NCBI GenBank assembly: GCA_036504815.1
Contig: DASXUN010000021.1
Coordinates: 496,001-560,000, forward strand
Length of the DNA: 64,000 nt
Source of the DNA: Gemmatimonadaceae bacterium
Lineage (GTDB): Bacteria > Gemmatimonadota > Gemmatimonadetes > Gemmatimonadales > Gemmatimonadaceae
Reading direction: 5' to 3'
Under the pieces are notes generated by a model. The model was not told the DNA's origin. It saw only the letters and a program-made list of their open reading frames with translations, and did not search any database. Of the stretch, positions 52,600-62,038 are shown one piece after another (positions within the stretch are counted from its first letter, which is position 1; every line of letters begins with the position of its first letter). Both the position numbers and the translations under genes were made by a program.

Positions 52600-53718
52600 T
52601 TGACGGGCATCAGGTCCGTGCCCGTGCCCTTGCCCCGTCCGGTCATTCAGCATATATCTCAGTACAAAGATAAATGGACGGCACACCTGGAACTTGGCAT
52701 CTACAGCTTCGCGGAAACGACGTTCGACCCGGCGACGGGCCAGCGCGCCAGCACGGCCCAGCGCCTGCAGGACCTGATCGAGGAGATCGAAATCGCCGAC
52801 CAGGTGGGGCTGGACGTCTACGGCGTGGGTGAGCACCACCGTCCCGATTATGCCGTCTCCACGCCGGCGGTGGTGCTGGCGGCGGCCGCCGCACGCACGA
52901 AGCACATTCGGCTGACGAGCGCGGTGAGCGTGCTCAGTTCGGACGATCCGGTGCGGGTCTTCCAGGAATTCAGCACGCTGGACCTGCTCTCGAATGGCCG
53001 CGCCGAGATCATGGCCGGCCGCGGGTCGTTCATCGAGTCGTTCCCGCTGTTCGGCTACGACCTCGATGACTATCACGACCTGTTCACCGAAAAGCTCGAC
53101 CTCTTGCTCGCCCTGCGCGCGAACGAGCGCGTGACGTGGCAGGGGCGCTTTCGCGCGGCGATGAAGGACCAGCCGGTCTATCCGCGACCGGTGCAGGACC
53201 CGCTTCCCGTCTGGATTGCCATCGGTGGCACGCCGCAGTCGGCGGCGCGCGCGGGGACGCTGGGGTTGCCGCTGGCCATCGCGATCATCGGCGGCGAGCC
53301 GGCGCGCTTCACGCCGTTCGTGCAGATCTACCGCGACGCGTGGGCGCGCGCCGGGCACGATCCGGCGAAGGCGCGCGTGAGCATCAACTCGCACGGCTTC
53401 CTGGCGGAGTCGGCGGCGGACGCGGCCGAGAGTTTCTGGCCCCGCTACGCCGACGTGATGGGGCGCATCGGCCGGGAGCGCGGATGGCCGCCCCCGTCCC
53501 GCGCCCACTTCGACCGGGAACGGTCGCCGCACGGCGCGCTGCTGGTGGGCAGTCCACAGCAGGTGACGGACAAGATCCTGTACGAGCACGAACTCTTCGG
53601 CATGGACCGTTTCCTGATTCAGCTGAGCGTCGGCACCATGCCGCATGCGCAGATGATGCGGGCCATCGAACTCTACGGCACCGTGGTGGCACCGGCGGTG
53701 CGAAGGGCACTTCAATGA
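52600..53718 (+). CDS. Luciferase-like (LLM) flavin-dependent monooxygenase
   Basis: About 372 residues from a TTG start, with an uncertain N-terminus; the TIM-barrel proper starts at [13 protein letters not shown], so some 25-30 extra residues precede it and a GTG at 52618 is an alternative. [50 protein letters not shown] and [13 protein letters not shown] are hallmarks of the bacterial luciferase-like group that uses reduced FMN. Its stop overlaps the start of an NADPH-dependent FMN reductase (ATGA), the normal partner of such an oxygenase. Substrate unknown. Confidence 0.9.
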   Translation: MTGIRSVPVPLPRPVIQHISQYKDKWTAHLELGIYSFAETTFDPATGQRASTAQRLQDLIEEIEIADQVGLDVYGVGEHHRPDYAVSTPAVVLAAAAARTKHIRLTSAVSVLSSDDPVRVFQEFSTLDLLSNGRAEIMAGRGSFIESFPLFGYDLDDYHDLFTEKLDLLLALRANERVTWQGRFRAAMKDQPVYPRPVQDPLPVWIAIGGTPQSAARAGTLGLPLAIAIIGGEPARFTPFVQIYRDAWARAGHDPAKARVSINSHGFLAESAADAAESFWPRYADVMGRIGRERGWPPPSRAHFDRERSPHGALLVGSPQQVTDKILYEHELFGMDRFLIQLSVGTMPHAQMMRAIELYGTVVAPAVRRALQ

Positions 53719-54293
53719 CCGACCAGCAACTCCGCCTGCAGGTGATCATCTGCAGCACGCGCCCCGGCCGCAAAGGGCCGGCCGTCGCCGCATGGATGAC
53801 CGAGCAGGCCAAGGCACACGGCCAATTCACCGTGGAACTCGTGGACCTCGCCGACTTCAACCTGCCCATCCTCGACGAGGTGGCGCATCCGCGGCTCGGC
53901 CAGTACGAGCACGAGCACACCAAGCGGTGGAGCGAGTCGGTGAAGCGGGCCGACGCCTACGTCTTCGTGCTCCCCGAGTACGACTTCTCGATGCCGGCGT
54001 CGCTCCTCAACGCGCTGCAGTGCACCTACCAGGAGTGGACGTACAAGCCGGCCGCCTTCGCGAGTTACGGCGGCGAGTCGGGCGGCCTGCGCAGCGTGCA
54101 GATGACGCGGCAGGTGCTGAGCACGTTCAAGGTGGTGGCGATGCTCGAGGCGGTCTCGATCCACCATGTGGCCAAGCGGATCGATGCGGCGACCGGCGCG
54201 TTCCTTCCGGATGAAGGGCATCCGAAGAAGGCGCAGGCGATGCTCGACGAGTTGTACAAGTGGGCGGGAGCTTTGCGGACGCTCCGCACCTAA
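53715..54293 (+). CDS. NAD(P)H-dependent FMN reductase (LLM-partnered)
   Basis: A 192-residue flavodoxin-like reductase. [19 protein letters not shown] is the phosphate-binding loop, and [20 protein letters not shown] the conserved PEYN-like flavin motif. It likely feeds reduced FMN to the monooxygenase encoded upstream; ATGA overlap shows coupled translation. Cytosolic. Confidence 0.92.
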   Translation: MTDQQLRLQVIICSTRPGRKGPAVAAWMTEQAKAHGQFTVELVDLADFNLPILDEVAHPRLGQYEHEHTKRWSESVKRADAYVFVLPEYDFSMPASLLNALQCTYQEWTYKPAAFASYGGESGGLRSVQMTRQVLSTFKVVAMLEAVSIHHVAKRIDAATGAFLPDEGHPKKAQAMLDELYKWAGALRTLRT

Positions 54294-54299
54294 AGGCGG

Positions 54300-54360
54300 G
54301 TGCAGGGGCACAGGCACGGTGTGGTGCAAGGGCACGGTGCGGTGCAAGGGCACGGTGCGG
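54300..54360. repeat. Family F 18-bp direct repeat (GGTGCAAGGGCACGGTGC)
   Basis: Three or so imperfect 18-bp units (GTGCAGGGGCACAGGCACGG, then GTGCAAGGGCACGGTGCG twice) in direct orientation, each unit partly palindromic (GTGC..GCAC). Single arm in the 140-base gap after the FMN reductase. Confidence 0.85.
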
Positions 54361-54433
54361 GTGGGGCATACCTGCTGGCGGGAAACAACCGTGGGCCTAG
54401 GTTGTCTAACAGGGTGACACCTACTCCCCGCCT

Positions 54434-55885
54434 ATGCGTCTCGCACTGGTTCCCGTTGCACTTCTCGTAAGCGTTCTCGCTCCCCGTTTGGCCGCGCAGG
54501 CGCCGGCGGCGGGCGAACGAAGCGCTGGCGTGCGCGTCTCGGGAATCGTGCACGACAGCATTGCGCGCGCGTCCCTCGCCGGCGCGTGGGTGCAGCTGGT
54601 CGATGCAGCGGGCACGGCGCAGCACGCGCGGACGGCGGTCTCCGACTCACTCGGCCGGTACGCGTTCGACGATGTGCCCGACGGACACTACCGACTCGGC
54701 TTCTTTCACGCGGTGCTCGATTCGCTGGGCGTGGATGTCCCGGCGCATGATCTCCTCGTCAGGGGGCGCGCGGTGCGGGCTGACCTCGCCATCCCGTCCG
54801 GCGCCACGCTGCGGGCGCTCGTGTGCGGGGTGCGTTCGGCGCGCGATTCGGGGATCGTGGTGACCGGGGCTGCCGTCATCGGCGTCGTGCGCGCGGCGCG
54901 CGGCGGCGCGCCGGCGGCGAACGTAGCCGTCAGCGGTGAATGGCTGGAGATCTCGTTTCGCCCGACCGGGATCGAACGTCGTCGCCCGCGCCTCGCGGTG
55001 ACCACCGGCGCGAACGGCTGGTTTGCGCTCTGCAATGCGCCGGTGGGCGGGACGATGTTCCTGACGGCGAGTCGCGGGGCGGACAGCACCGATCTGATCG
55101 AGGCCGCCGTGCCCCGCGATGGTTTCCTGCGGCGCGACCTGTATCTGGGCGATGCAAAGACCGTCCTCGTGCGAGACACGATACGTCGCCCCGATTCGCT
55201 GGCGCTCCCGCCCCGCATCGTGCGCTCCGGAGATGGGCGGCTGACGGGGACCGTGATGAACGCGGACTCCCGGCGGCCCCTGGCCGGGGCGATCGTGCAC
55301 CTGAGCGACGGCCCATCGGCGCGCGCCGATGAACGCGGCGCCTTCACGCTCGTGAACGCCCCGCTGGGGACACGTACGCTGGAGGTGCGATCGGTCGGCT
55401 ATTACCCCGACCGGCGTCCGGTGCATGTCGTCGCGGGCATGCCGCCCGTGGAGGTGGCGCTCTCGACGTTCAAGTCGGTGCTCGACACGGTGAAGATCAT
55501 TGCGCAGGGCGTGCCGGACCGGCACAACAGCGGCTACGAGGACCGTCGCCGCACCGGGCTGGGCAGGTATCTCACCGCGGCCGAGCTGGAGCGCCGAGGC
55601 GCGCTCTTCACGTCCGATGCCTTCCGTAACTTGCCGGGGACTCGCCTGGAACGCGACGAGATGGGGGCGCGCCGCATCTACGTGCGCAGCGCGTTCGGGG
55701 AGTGGTGTGAGCCTTCCGTGCACATCGACGGTCTCCACCTGTGGAACCTCACTGCCGACGACATCGACGGAATGGTGGCGCTGCGGTACGTGAAGGGGAT
55801 TGAGGTCTACAACGAAGCGACAACGCCGGCCGAGTATCAGCGCGCCCTGACCGGGTGCGGCACCATCCTGATCTGGACCAAGTAG
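54434..55885 (+). CDS. Secreted carboxypeptidase-regulatory-domain protein with a TonB plug but no barrel (copy 1)
   Basis: A 483-residue exported protein. The signal peptide ends LAAQ. A CarboxypepD_reg-like domain is at about residues 36-130, a middle beta domain at about 140-270, a second CarboxypepD_reg-like domain at about 275-345 (RLTGTVMNADSRRPLAGAIV), then a plug-like part (FTSDAFRNLPGTRL, VHIDGLHLWNL) ending with CGTILIWTK. That end equals the last strand of a TonB plug, so the receptor's beta-barrel is missing. Followed after 14 bases by a close paralogue. Role unknown; may bind ligands for the SusC-type receptor downstream. Confidence 0.8.
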   Translation: MRLALVPVALLVSVLAPRLAAQAPAAGERSAGVRVSGIVHDSIARASLAGAWVQLVDAAGTAQHARTAVSDSLGRYAFDDVPDGHYRLGFFHAVLDSLGVDVPAHDLLVRGRAVRADLAIPSGATLRALVCGVRSARDSGIVVTGAAVIGVVRAARGGAPAANVAVSGEWLEISFRPTGIERRRPRLAVTTGANGWFALCNAPVGGTMFLTASRGADSTDLIEAAVPRDGFLRRDLYLGDAKTVLVRDTIRRPDSLALPPRIVRSGDGRLTGTVMNADSRRPLAGAIVHLSDGPSARADERGAFTLVNAPLGTRTLEVRSVGYYPDRRPVHVVAGMPPVEVALSTFKSVLDTVKIIAQGVPDRHNSGYEDRRRTGLGRYLTAAELERRGALFTSDAFRNLPGTRLERDEMGARRIYVRSAFGEWCEPSVHIDGLHLWNLTADDIDGMVALRYVKGIEVYNEATTPAEYQRALTGCGTILIWTK

Positions 55886-55899
55886 CGACGCGGGCACCC

Positions 55900-57366
55900 A
55901 TGCAATCGATCCTCCGGACCCTGTGTGTGGTGGCGGCCACCGCCGGGTCGGCGCGCGCCCAGGCGACGGGCGCGGTCTTGAGCGGCGTGGTGCGCGACAG
56001 CATCGCGCGAGTGCCGCTCGCCGGGGCCTGGGTGCAGCTCGTGGAAGCCGGCCGACAGGCGACGCGGGCGCGCACGGTCGTCACCGATTCGCTCGGGCGC
56101 TTCGCGTTCGACGGACTCCCCGACGGCCGATACCTCATCGGCTTCTTCCATCCCGTGCTCGACTCGCTCGGCGTGGAGCCCCTGCTGCGGCAGGTTTCGG
56201 TGTCACGGCGGCGCCCGGCGCGCATCGACCTGACTACGCCCTCCGCGGTGCGGCTGCGGGCCGCGCTGTGCCGGGACCTCATGGCCCCGACGGCTGGCGG
56301 GGCGGTGCTGGGCGCCGTGCGCGACGCACGTTCACGCGCGCCGATCGACGGCGCATCCGTGACCGGCGAGTGGCTCGAGATCACGTTCAGTCGCGGCGGG
56401 CGCGTGGGACGCCTTCGCGGACGGGTCTCCGCCACGACCGCGGCAAACGGATGGTTCGCGCTCTGCAACGTGCCGGCGCGCGGCATGATGTTCCTGCGGG
56501 CGACCAACGGCGCCGACAGCACCGACCGCATCGACGTGCAGGTGCCACCCGAGGGATTGGTGCGGCGCGAACTTTTCATTGGTCCGTCGCGCCTGGTCCT
56601 GCTGAGCGACAGCGCGCCCGTCACGGATACGCTAGTGCCGGCGCGCCGCGCCCGCGTGGGCGCGGCGCAGTTGCAGGGCATCGTCGTCAGCAGCGCGAGC
56701 GGTCGGCCGCTGGCCGGCGCCATGGTACGCGTCGGCGACAATCCGCCCGCGCGGGCCGATGAACGTGGTGCGTTCACGCTGGTGGACGCGCCGCACGGGA
56801 CGTGGATGCTGGAGGCGCGCGCGGTCGGATACGGACAGGCGCGCGTCGCGGTGGACCTGGTCACCGGCGCGGCGCCAGTCACCATCGCGCTGAGCTCCGC
56901 GAAAGCGATGCTCGACACGGTGAAAGTGATCGTGGCGAACGCGGCGGATCGGCACGCGAGCGGATTCGAGGACCGGCGTCGTTCGGGCGCAGGGATGTTT
57001 CTCACGGCGCAGCAGATTGCGCGCCGCGGCGCGTTCACCACGTCGGACATCTTCCGGCAGCAGAGCGGCGTGCGGATCGGCTACGACTACGACACGCTCG
57101 AGACCGACGCCAACCCGGACGTGCTTGTCGACATGAACCAGCTCAGCGACCGCCGGCTGCTGATGCGGGGGATCAGCGGCAACTGGTGCGAGCCGGCGCT
57201 CTGGTTCGACGGAACGCTGATTCCTGAACTGAGCGTGGATGCCATCGACGGCTGGGTGCGGCCCGAGCGACTGGCCGCCATCGAGATCTACTCGGAAGCG
57301 ACCGTGCCGCCGCAGTTTCAGCGGAACCGATCGGGGTGTGGGGCGATTCTATTCTGGACGAAGTAG
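55900..57366 (+). CDS. Secreted carboxypeptidase-regulatory-domain protein with a TonB plug but no barrel (copy 2)
   Basis: A 488-residue tandem paralogue of the previous gene with the same order: signal peptide (ending GSARA), CarboxypepD_reg-like domain (VVRDSIARVPLAGAWVQLVE), middle domain, second regulatory-like domain (LQGIVVSSASGRPLAGA) and the plug end (FTTSDIFRQQSGVRIG, LWFDGTLIPEL, CGAILFWTK). They agree in order and in many segments, so a duplication is clear. Like copy 1 it stops where a TonB receptor barrel would begin. The ATG follows the copy 1 stop by 14 bases. Confidence 0.8.
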   Translation: MQSILRTLCVVAATAGSARAQATGAVLSGVVRDSIARVPLAGAWVQLVEAGRQATRARTVVTDSLGRFAFDGLPDGRYLIGFFHPVLDSLGVEPLLRQVSVSRRRPARIDLTTPSAVRLRAALCRDLMAPTAGGAVLGAVRDARSRAPIDGASVTGEWLEITFSRGGRVGRLRGRVSATTAANGWFALCNVPARGMMFLRATNGADSTDRIDVQVPPEGLVRRELFIGPSRLVLLSDSAPVTDTLVPARRARVGAAQLQGIVVSSASGRPLAGAMVRVGDNPPARADERGAFTLVDAPHGTWMLEARAVGYGQARVAVDLVTGAAPVTIALSSAKAMLDTVKVIVANAADRHASGFEDRRRSGAGMFLTAQQIARRGAFTTSDIFRQQSGVRIGYDYDTLETDANPDVLVDMNQLSDRRLLMRGISGNWCEPALWFDGTLIPELSVDAIDGWVRPERLAAIEIYSEATVPPQFQRNRSGCGAILFWTK

Positions 57367-57394
57367 ATGCGCTGACCGTCGTGTCCGACGAATG

Positions 57395-57425
57395 TTGACA
57401 CTCGGGACAAACATCTGCATATAGA
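57395..57425 (+). promoter_or_regulatory. Candidate sigma-70-type promoter of the SusC/SusD operon
   Basis: TTGACA (57395-57400), 17 bases, CATATA (57418-57423), or 19 bases to TATAGA. It would give a leader of about 170 bases ahead of the SusC-type gene. Confidence 0.5.
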
Positions 57426-57427
57426 GC

Positions 57428-57447
57428 GGGGAAACCTGAGTTTTCCC
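57428..57447 (+). other. Hairpin near the predicted transcript start of the SusC operon
   Basis: Eight pairs (GGGGAAAC / GTTTTCCC, one G-U) with a 4-base loop, immediately after the predicted start of transcription. It could also be the terminator of the upstream plug-protein genes. Confidence 0.4.
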
Positions 57448-57470
57448 GGCCACGACGAACTGAGCGTCTC

Positions 57471-57505
57471 CGGATGGTGCGCGGGTCCACGGACCCCACC
57501 ATCCG
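57471..57505 (+). other. Long stem-loop in the SusC leader
   Basis: An outer 9-bp stem (CGGATGGTG / CACCATCCG), a 3-base bulge, and an inner 6-bp stem (GGGTCC / GGACCC). It is perfect apart from the bulge and has no T-run, so it looks like a leader structure rather than a terminator. The distance to the start codon is about 100 bases. Confidence 0.5.
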
Positions 57506-57604
57506 CATAAATACGCCCCCCGCGTTGGAAAGTCTGACCTCGCTCGCCGCCCTTTTCTCAGGGGATCGTTGGTGCATCCCATCATCATGCTGATGGAGAA
57601 CAAC

Positions 57605-60600
57605 ATGAACGCGCCGTTCGCCCGTCGTCTTCGTCGACTCGCCGCGCCGGCTCTCGCCATCGTCCTGGCCGCGGCGCCACCCGGGACCCTCAAGGCGCAG
57701 GCCACCGGGATCGTGCAGGGGACGGTCACCGCCGAGGGATCGAACAATCCCCTGGCGAACGTGACCATCTCGATCGTCGGCAATCCGCGTTACGTCCGCA
57801 CCGACGAGACCGGCAAGTACCGGCTGGCGGCCGTCCCGATCGGCACGAGCACGCTGCGCGCGCTGAGTTTCGGCTACGCCTCACAGACGCGGTCGATCAC
57901 CGTCGTGAGCAGCGGTACGCTCACGGTGAACTTCGTGCTCAAGGCGGCGGCGCTCTCGCTGGATGCCGTGGTGGTCACCGGCACGGCCGCCGAGGCACGC
58001 AAGAAGGAAGTCGGCAACGCGATGGCGACCATCGACATGAAACTGGCGGCGTCGCCACAGATCAAGGACGCGCAGGACATGATCGGCGCCCGAGCGCCGG
58101 GCATCACGGTGCTCGGAAACTCGGGCCAGCCCGGGGCGGGCGGCACCATCCGGCTGCGCGGCAGCAACAGCGTGACGCAGGGGAACAACCCGATCATCTA
58201 CGTCGACGGCATTCGCATCTACAGCCAGAGCGGCCCGGTGACGCCGGCGGCGCGCCAGAGCGCCGCGGCCTTCAACGACATCAAGGCGGATGAAATCGAG
58301 CGCGTGGAGATCGTGAAGGGCGCGGCGGCCACGACGTTGTACGGCACCGAGGCATCGGGCGGAGTGATCCAGATCTTCACCAAGCGGGGCGCCGCCGGCG
58401 CCCCGCAGTGGAGTGCGTCGATGACCGCCGGCGCGAACGTCCTGGGGCAGGTGGGCCCGAAATCGGACCCGACGGACCTTGGCCTGAAGTGCAGCGGCAT
58501 CCACACGGACGGCGTGGGCCAGCGGTACATGGATCCGACCTGCCCGGCCAACGGCACGTGGCTCCGCAAGGGACCGGTGCAGCGCCTGGACCTGGAGGTC
58601 AAGGGCGGCGGCGAGAACATGACGTACTTCCTCTCCGGCAACTACGGCAACAACGAGGGCGTCATCCGCACCGGGGCGCAGAAGGACGGCGGGTTCCGCG
58701 CGAACTTCACCTTCATGCCGGCCAAGAAGCTGGTGATCGGCGTCAACAGCGCCTACAACAAGAAGTCGATCCGCTGGATTGGTGACGGCAACCTCGCGAA
58801 CGGATTCACGCTGAACGTGTTTCGCGGGTCGAGCGGCAACTTCAAGGGCGGCAAGGGGGCCGATTGCGCCAACGTTCCGGCCGGCGTGACCTGCCTCACC
58901 AACAAGTACATCCTGGACGAGAACATCACGAACGACGCCGACCACTTCATCACCGGCGCGTCGATCTCGTGGAATCCGTTGAATGGGTTGAGCAACCGGT
59001 TCAACGTCGGCTTCGACTACAACAACAGCAACAACAGCTACCTCCAGCCGTTCGGGTTCCTGAACCTCCCCACCGGTTCGCTCAACAGCACGATGTGGAA
59101 CCACACGAAGCTGTCGCTCGACTACGCGGGGTCGTTCCAGAACACGCTGTTCAAGCAGTATGCGTCGACGTTCTCGTGGGGCGGACAGCTGTTCGACGAC
59201 CGCGAGCGGTACACGACGATGACGGGCACCGGGCTGTCGGGTCCGGGCGAGCCGACGCTCGAATCGTTCGCGATACGGACGCTCGGGGTCGCCACCCAGC
59301 CGCGGGTGGTCAACGCCGGCTTCTTCGTACAGGAGATGGTGGGCTGGAACGATCGCCTGTTCGTCACGGGCGGCCTGCGCGTGGACGGCAACAGCGCGTT
59401 CGGCTCGGCCTTCGGGCTGCAGACGTACCCGAAGATCAGCGCCGCCTACGTGCTCTCCGAGGAGAAGTGGTGGCCGTCCCGGTGGGTGCAGACGTTGAAG
59501 CTGCGCGCCGCGGTCGGCGAGTCGGGCAAGGCGCCGGGCGCGTTCGACGCCGTGCGCACGTGGGACCCGGTGTCGGGCGATGAAGGCAAGCCGGGCGTGG
59601 TGGTGCAGCAGCGCGGCAATCCCGATCTCGGCCCCGAGCGCACGCGCGAGACCGAGGTCGGTTTTGACGCCGCGGCCTTCGACAACCGGCTGTCGCTGGA
59701 GGTGACGGGATTCCACGCGCGCACGCTTGGCGCGCTGATCGGCGTGGTCTATCCGCCCTCGGAAGGCTTCTCGCGAACCCAGCTCACCAACGTTGGCACG
59801 CTCGAGAACAAGGGCCTGGAGGTGCAGGTCAACGGGGAGATCCTCCAGACTACGCGCGTCAATTGGTCTGGGCGCGTCAGCATCACGTCGCTGGCGAGCA
59901 ACACCGTCAACGTGGGCGGCGTGCCGATCTCGACCGGACTGGGCAGTTACGTTCGCGCCGGTTACCCGGTGCCCGGGCTGTTCGGCTACAAGATCATGAA
60001 TCCCGACGCCATCGCCGACCCGGTCATCAAGCCGGACCAGTACCTCGGGGCGCTCTACCCGACGCACATCACGAGCATCGGCACGACCCTCACGTTCTGG
60101 CAGAACCTGACGCTGGATGTGCTCGGCGAGTTCCAGGCTGGCGGACACCTGACGAACTTCATCGGCTACCAGGGCATCGTGCGCAACATCTGGCAGCCGT
60201 GCTACGCCGTGCAGGCGAAACTTCGTGCCTACAACGGCGTGGATGGAAAGAAGGGAACGGCCGATGACGTGCTGGATGCGCTCGCCGGCGTGACGGCACG
60301 CGATCGGGGGCGCTGCGCGATCGACCCAACGGTTCGCAGCTCCGATTTCTGGGTGTCGAAGACCGATTTCTTCAAGCTGCGCTCGGTTTCGCTCTCGTAC
60401 CAGATTCCCGCGCGCTATCTGCGCGGCACGGCGAAGGGGGCGACGTTCACGCTGTCCGGGCGCAACCTGTGGACGAGCACCAAGTACGATGGGGCAGATC
60501 CCGAGGCCAACGACGCGAGTGACGCGGGGGCAGGGCTGGGTCGTCGCGAGTACTACCAGTTGCCTCCGTTCAGGACCTTCCTGGCGACCCTTCGCCTCAC

Positions 60601-60607
60601 CTTCTGA
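57605..60607 (+). CDS. SusC/RagA-type TonB-linked outer-membrane receptor
   Basis: A 1000-residue outer-membrane protein. The signal peptide ends LKAQ, followed by a CarboxypepD_reg-like domain (about residues 36-110), a TonB plug with the SusC-type phrases VVVTGTAAEARKKEVGNAMATI, RLRGSNSVTQGNNPIIYVDGIRI and RVEIVKGAAATTLYGTEASGGVI, then the barrel. The pair with SusD takes up glycans or peptides too large for porins. The ATG at 57605 has GGAG 6 bases upstream; two earlier in-frame starts lack it. A SusD-type gene follows by 20 bases. Confidence 0.94.
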   Translation: MNAPFARRLRRLAAPALAIVLAAAPPGTLKAQATGIVQGTVTAEGSNNPLANVTISIVGNPRYVRTDETGKYRLAAVPIGTSTLRALSFGYASQTRSITVVSSGTLTVNFVLKAAALSLDAVVVTGTAAEARKKEVGNAMATIDMKLAASPQIKDAQDMIGARAPGITVLGNSGQPGAGGTIRLRGSNSVTQGNNPIIYVDGIRIYSQSGPVTPAARQSAAAFNDIKADEIERVEIVKGAAATTLYGTEASGGVIQIFTKRGAAGAPQWSASMTAGANVLGQVGPKSDPTDLGLKCSGIHTDGVGQRYMDPTCPANGTWLRKGPVQRLDLEVKGGGENMTYFLSGNYGNNEGVIRTGAQKDGGFRANFTFMPAKKLVIGVNSAYNKKSIRWIGDGNLANGFTLNVFRGSSGNFKGGKGADCANVPAGVTCLTNKYILDENITNDADHFITGASISWNPLNGLSNRFNVGFDYNNSNNSYLQPFGFLNLPTGSLNSTMWNHTKLSLDYAGSFQNTLFKQYASTFSWGGQLFDDRERYTTMTGTGLSGPGEPTLESFAIRTLGVATQPRVVNAGFFVQEMVGWNDRLFVTGGLRVDGNSAFGSAFGLQTYPKISAAYVLSEEKWWPSRWVQTLKLRAAVGESGKAPGAFDAVRTWDPVSGDEGKPGVVVQQRGNPDLGPERTRETEVGFDAAAFDNRLSLEVTGFHARTLGALIGVVYPPSEGFSRTQLTNVGTLENKGLEVQVNGEILQTTRVNWSGRVSITSLASNTVNVGGVPISTGLGSYVRAGYPVPGLFGYKIMNPDAIADPVIKPDQYLGALYPTHITSIGTTLTFWQNLTLDVLGEFQAGGHLTNFIGYQGIVRNIWQPCYAVQAKLRAYNGVDGKKGTADDVLDALAGVTARDRGRCAIDPTVRSSDFWVSKTDFFKLRSVSLSYQIPARYLRGTAKGATFTLSGRNLWTSTKYDGADPEANDASDAGAGLGRREYYQLPPFRTFLATLRLTF

Positions 60608-60627
60608 CCTACCGCGAGGATATCACG

Positions 60628-61863
60628 ATGAAGACCAAGAGAGTTCTCCTGGTTGCCCTCGCCGGCGTGCTTTCGTCGGTTGGGTGCAACGGGTTCCTGG
60701 AAGTGACCAATCCGGGTCCGATCAACGACTCGGCCCTCTATACGCCGGACGCCGTGCCGAGCCTCGTGGTCGGCATGTCGTCGGACTACTCCAATATCCT
60801 CGACGAGATCACCCGCATCACGTCGATCGCGGGCGACGAGAGCGGACACGGCGGCAGCTACACGTCGGAACAGATCTGGGTGAAAGGCGTGATCCGGCCC
60901 GAGGACGTGAACGGCCTCTGGGCAGGGATGCACCAGGTCCGGTTCGAATCCGAATCAGGCGTGGCCCGCATCAAGGCGATGACGGGCTTCAGCTACGACA
61001 ACAGCGCGCTGTCCGCGCGCGCCAACATGTTTGCGGGGTTCGCCAACCGGCAGCTCGGAGAGACCTCGTGCGAGGCGGTGTTCGACAACGGGCCGGCGCA
61101 GGACTACAAGACCTTCTTCGCGCGCGCCGAGACGTACTTCACCGAGGCGATTCGCATTGCCCAGGCGGCGGGAGCGAGCGCGACGGACGTGCTGAACGCC
61201 TCGTACGCGGGCCGCGCCGCCGTGCGCGTGTCGCAGGGGAACTGGAGCGGCGCCGTGGCCGACGCGGCGCTCGTGCCGTCGAACTTCGTGTACCTGGCGT
61301 ACTACTCCACCGGCTCGACGCGCGAGAACAATTCGCTGGTGCAGGAGACCTACGTGCGACGCGAGTTCTCCGTCTACGGCTCGCAGTGGGCGCAGGTGTT
61401 CAAGGATCCGCGCGTGCCGTGGGATACCATCAAGACGTCCTCCGGGTCGATCCAGAAGGCGCAGGACGGGCTCACCCCGTTCTTCCGGCAGGCGAAGTAC
61501 AAGGACCTCGGCTCCGACATCCCGATCACCAAGGGGGCCGAGATGCTGATGATCCGCGCCGAGAATGCGCTGCGCGGCGGCGACATTGCCGGTGCGTTCG
61601 GCTTCATCAACCAGCAGCGGGCCGTCTACGCGCTCGCGCCGCTCACCGCTCCGGCCGACGTGGCGACCGCGTGGACGACGCTGGAGAAGGAGAAGGGAGC
61701 CGTGCTCTGGCTTGAGGGGCGACGCCTGGGTGACCTGCGGCGCTGGAATGCGGAAACCGGTCCGGCGAAGAACACGTTCCTGGATAGCCGGGACAAGTGC
61801 ATCCCGATCAGCCTGAACGAACTCCAGACCAACCCGAACCTGCGCGGACGGACAACCCCTTGA
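60628..61863 (+). CDS. RagB/SusD-family nutrient uptake lipoprotein
   Basis: A 411-residue lipoprotein with the lipobox SSVGC (MKTKRVLLVALAGVL before it). SusD-type features are NGFLEVTNPGP, helical repeats, MLMIRAENALRGGDIAGAFGFINQQR and the C-terminal LEGRRLGDLRRW followed by IPISLNELQTNP. It covers the SusC channel as a lid and binds the substrate at the cell surface. No glycan-degrading gene is next to it, so the substrate is open. Confidence 0.94.
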   Translation: MKTKRVLLVALAGVLSSVGCNGFLEVTNPGPINDSALYTPDAVPSLVVGMSSDYSNILDEITRITSIAGDESGHGGSYTSEQIWVKGVIRPEDVNGLWAGMHQVRFESESGVARIKAMTGFSYDNSALSARANMFAGFANRQLGETSCEAVFDNGPAQDYKTFFARAETYFTEAIRIAQAAGASATDVLNASYAGRAAVRVSQGNWSGAVADAALVPSNFVYLAYYSTGSTRENNSLVQETYVRREFSVYGSQWAQVFKDPRVPWDTIKTSSGSIQKAQDGLTPFFRQAKYKDLGSDIPITKGAEMLMIRAENALRGGDIAGAFGFINQQRAVYALAPLTAPADVATAWTTLEKEKGAVLWLEGRRLGDLRRWNAETGPAKNTFLDSRDKCIPISLNELQTNPNLRGRTTP

Positions 61864-61886
61864 ACCGGCGCTGACCGGAGCGGTCG

Positions 61887-61924
61887 CGCCTCCCCTCGTG
61901 CAGCCTTCCGCGCGAGGGGAGGCG
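61887..61924 (+). terminator. Terminator-like hairpin after SusD
   Basis: A 12-bp perfect stem (CGCCTCCCCTCG / CGAGGGGAGGCG) with a 14-base loop, 24 bases after the stop codon. Only a short T-containing tail (TGCATCTGG) follows. Confidence 0.65.
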
Positions 61925-62038
61925 TGCATCTGGGCGGCTTGCACCGCGCGACGCGATCGGTTGCTGTGCTTCGCGGCGCGGCGCATGTTCCCTGCGGCCG
62001 CGAACCGATTTCCATCCCGAATGTACCGGTGAGGCGAC

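Noticed and set aside
54434-57366. Frameshifted or truncated TonB receptors
   Set aside because: Both paralogues end with the same WTK and a normal stop, and no barrel-coding sequence follows either of them, so they look like intact short proteins.
57881-60148. Long open frame (755 codons) opposite the SusC-type gene
   Set aside because: Antisense to a clear outer-membrane receptor; composition is His/Arg/Val-biased without motifs.
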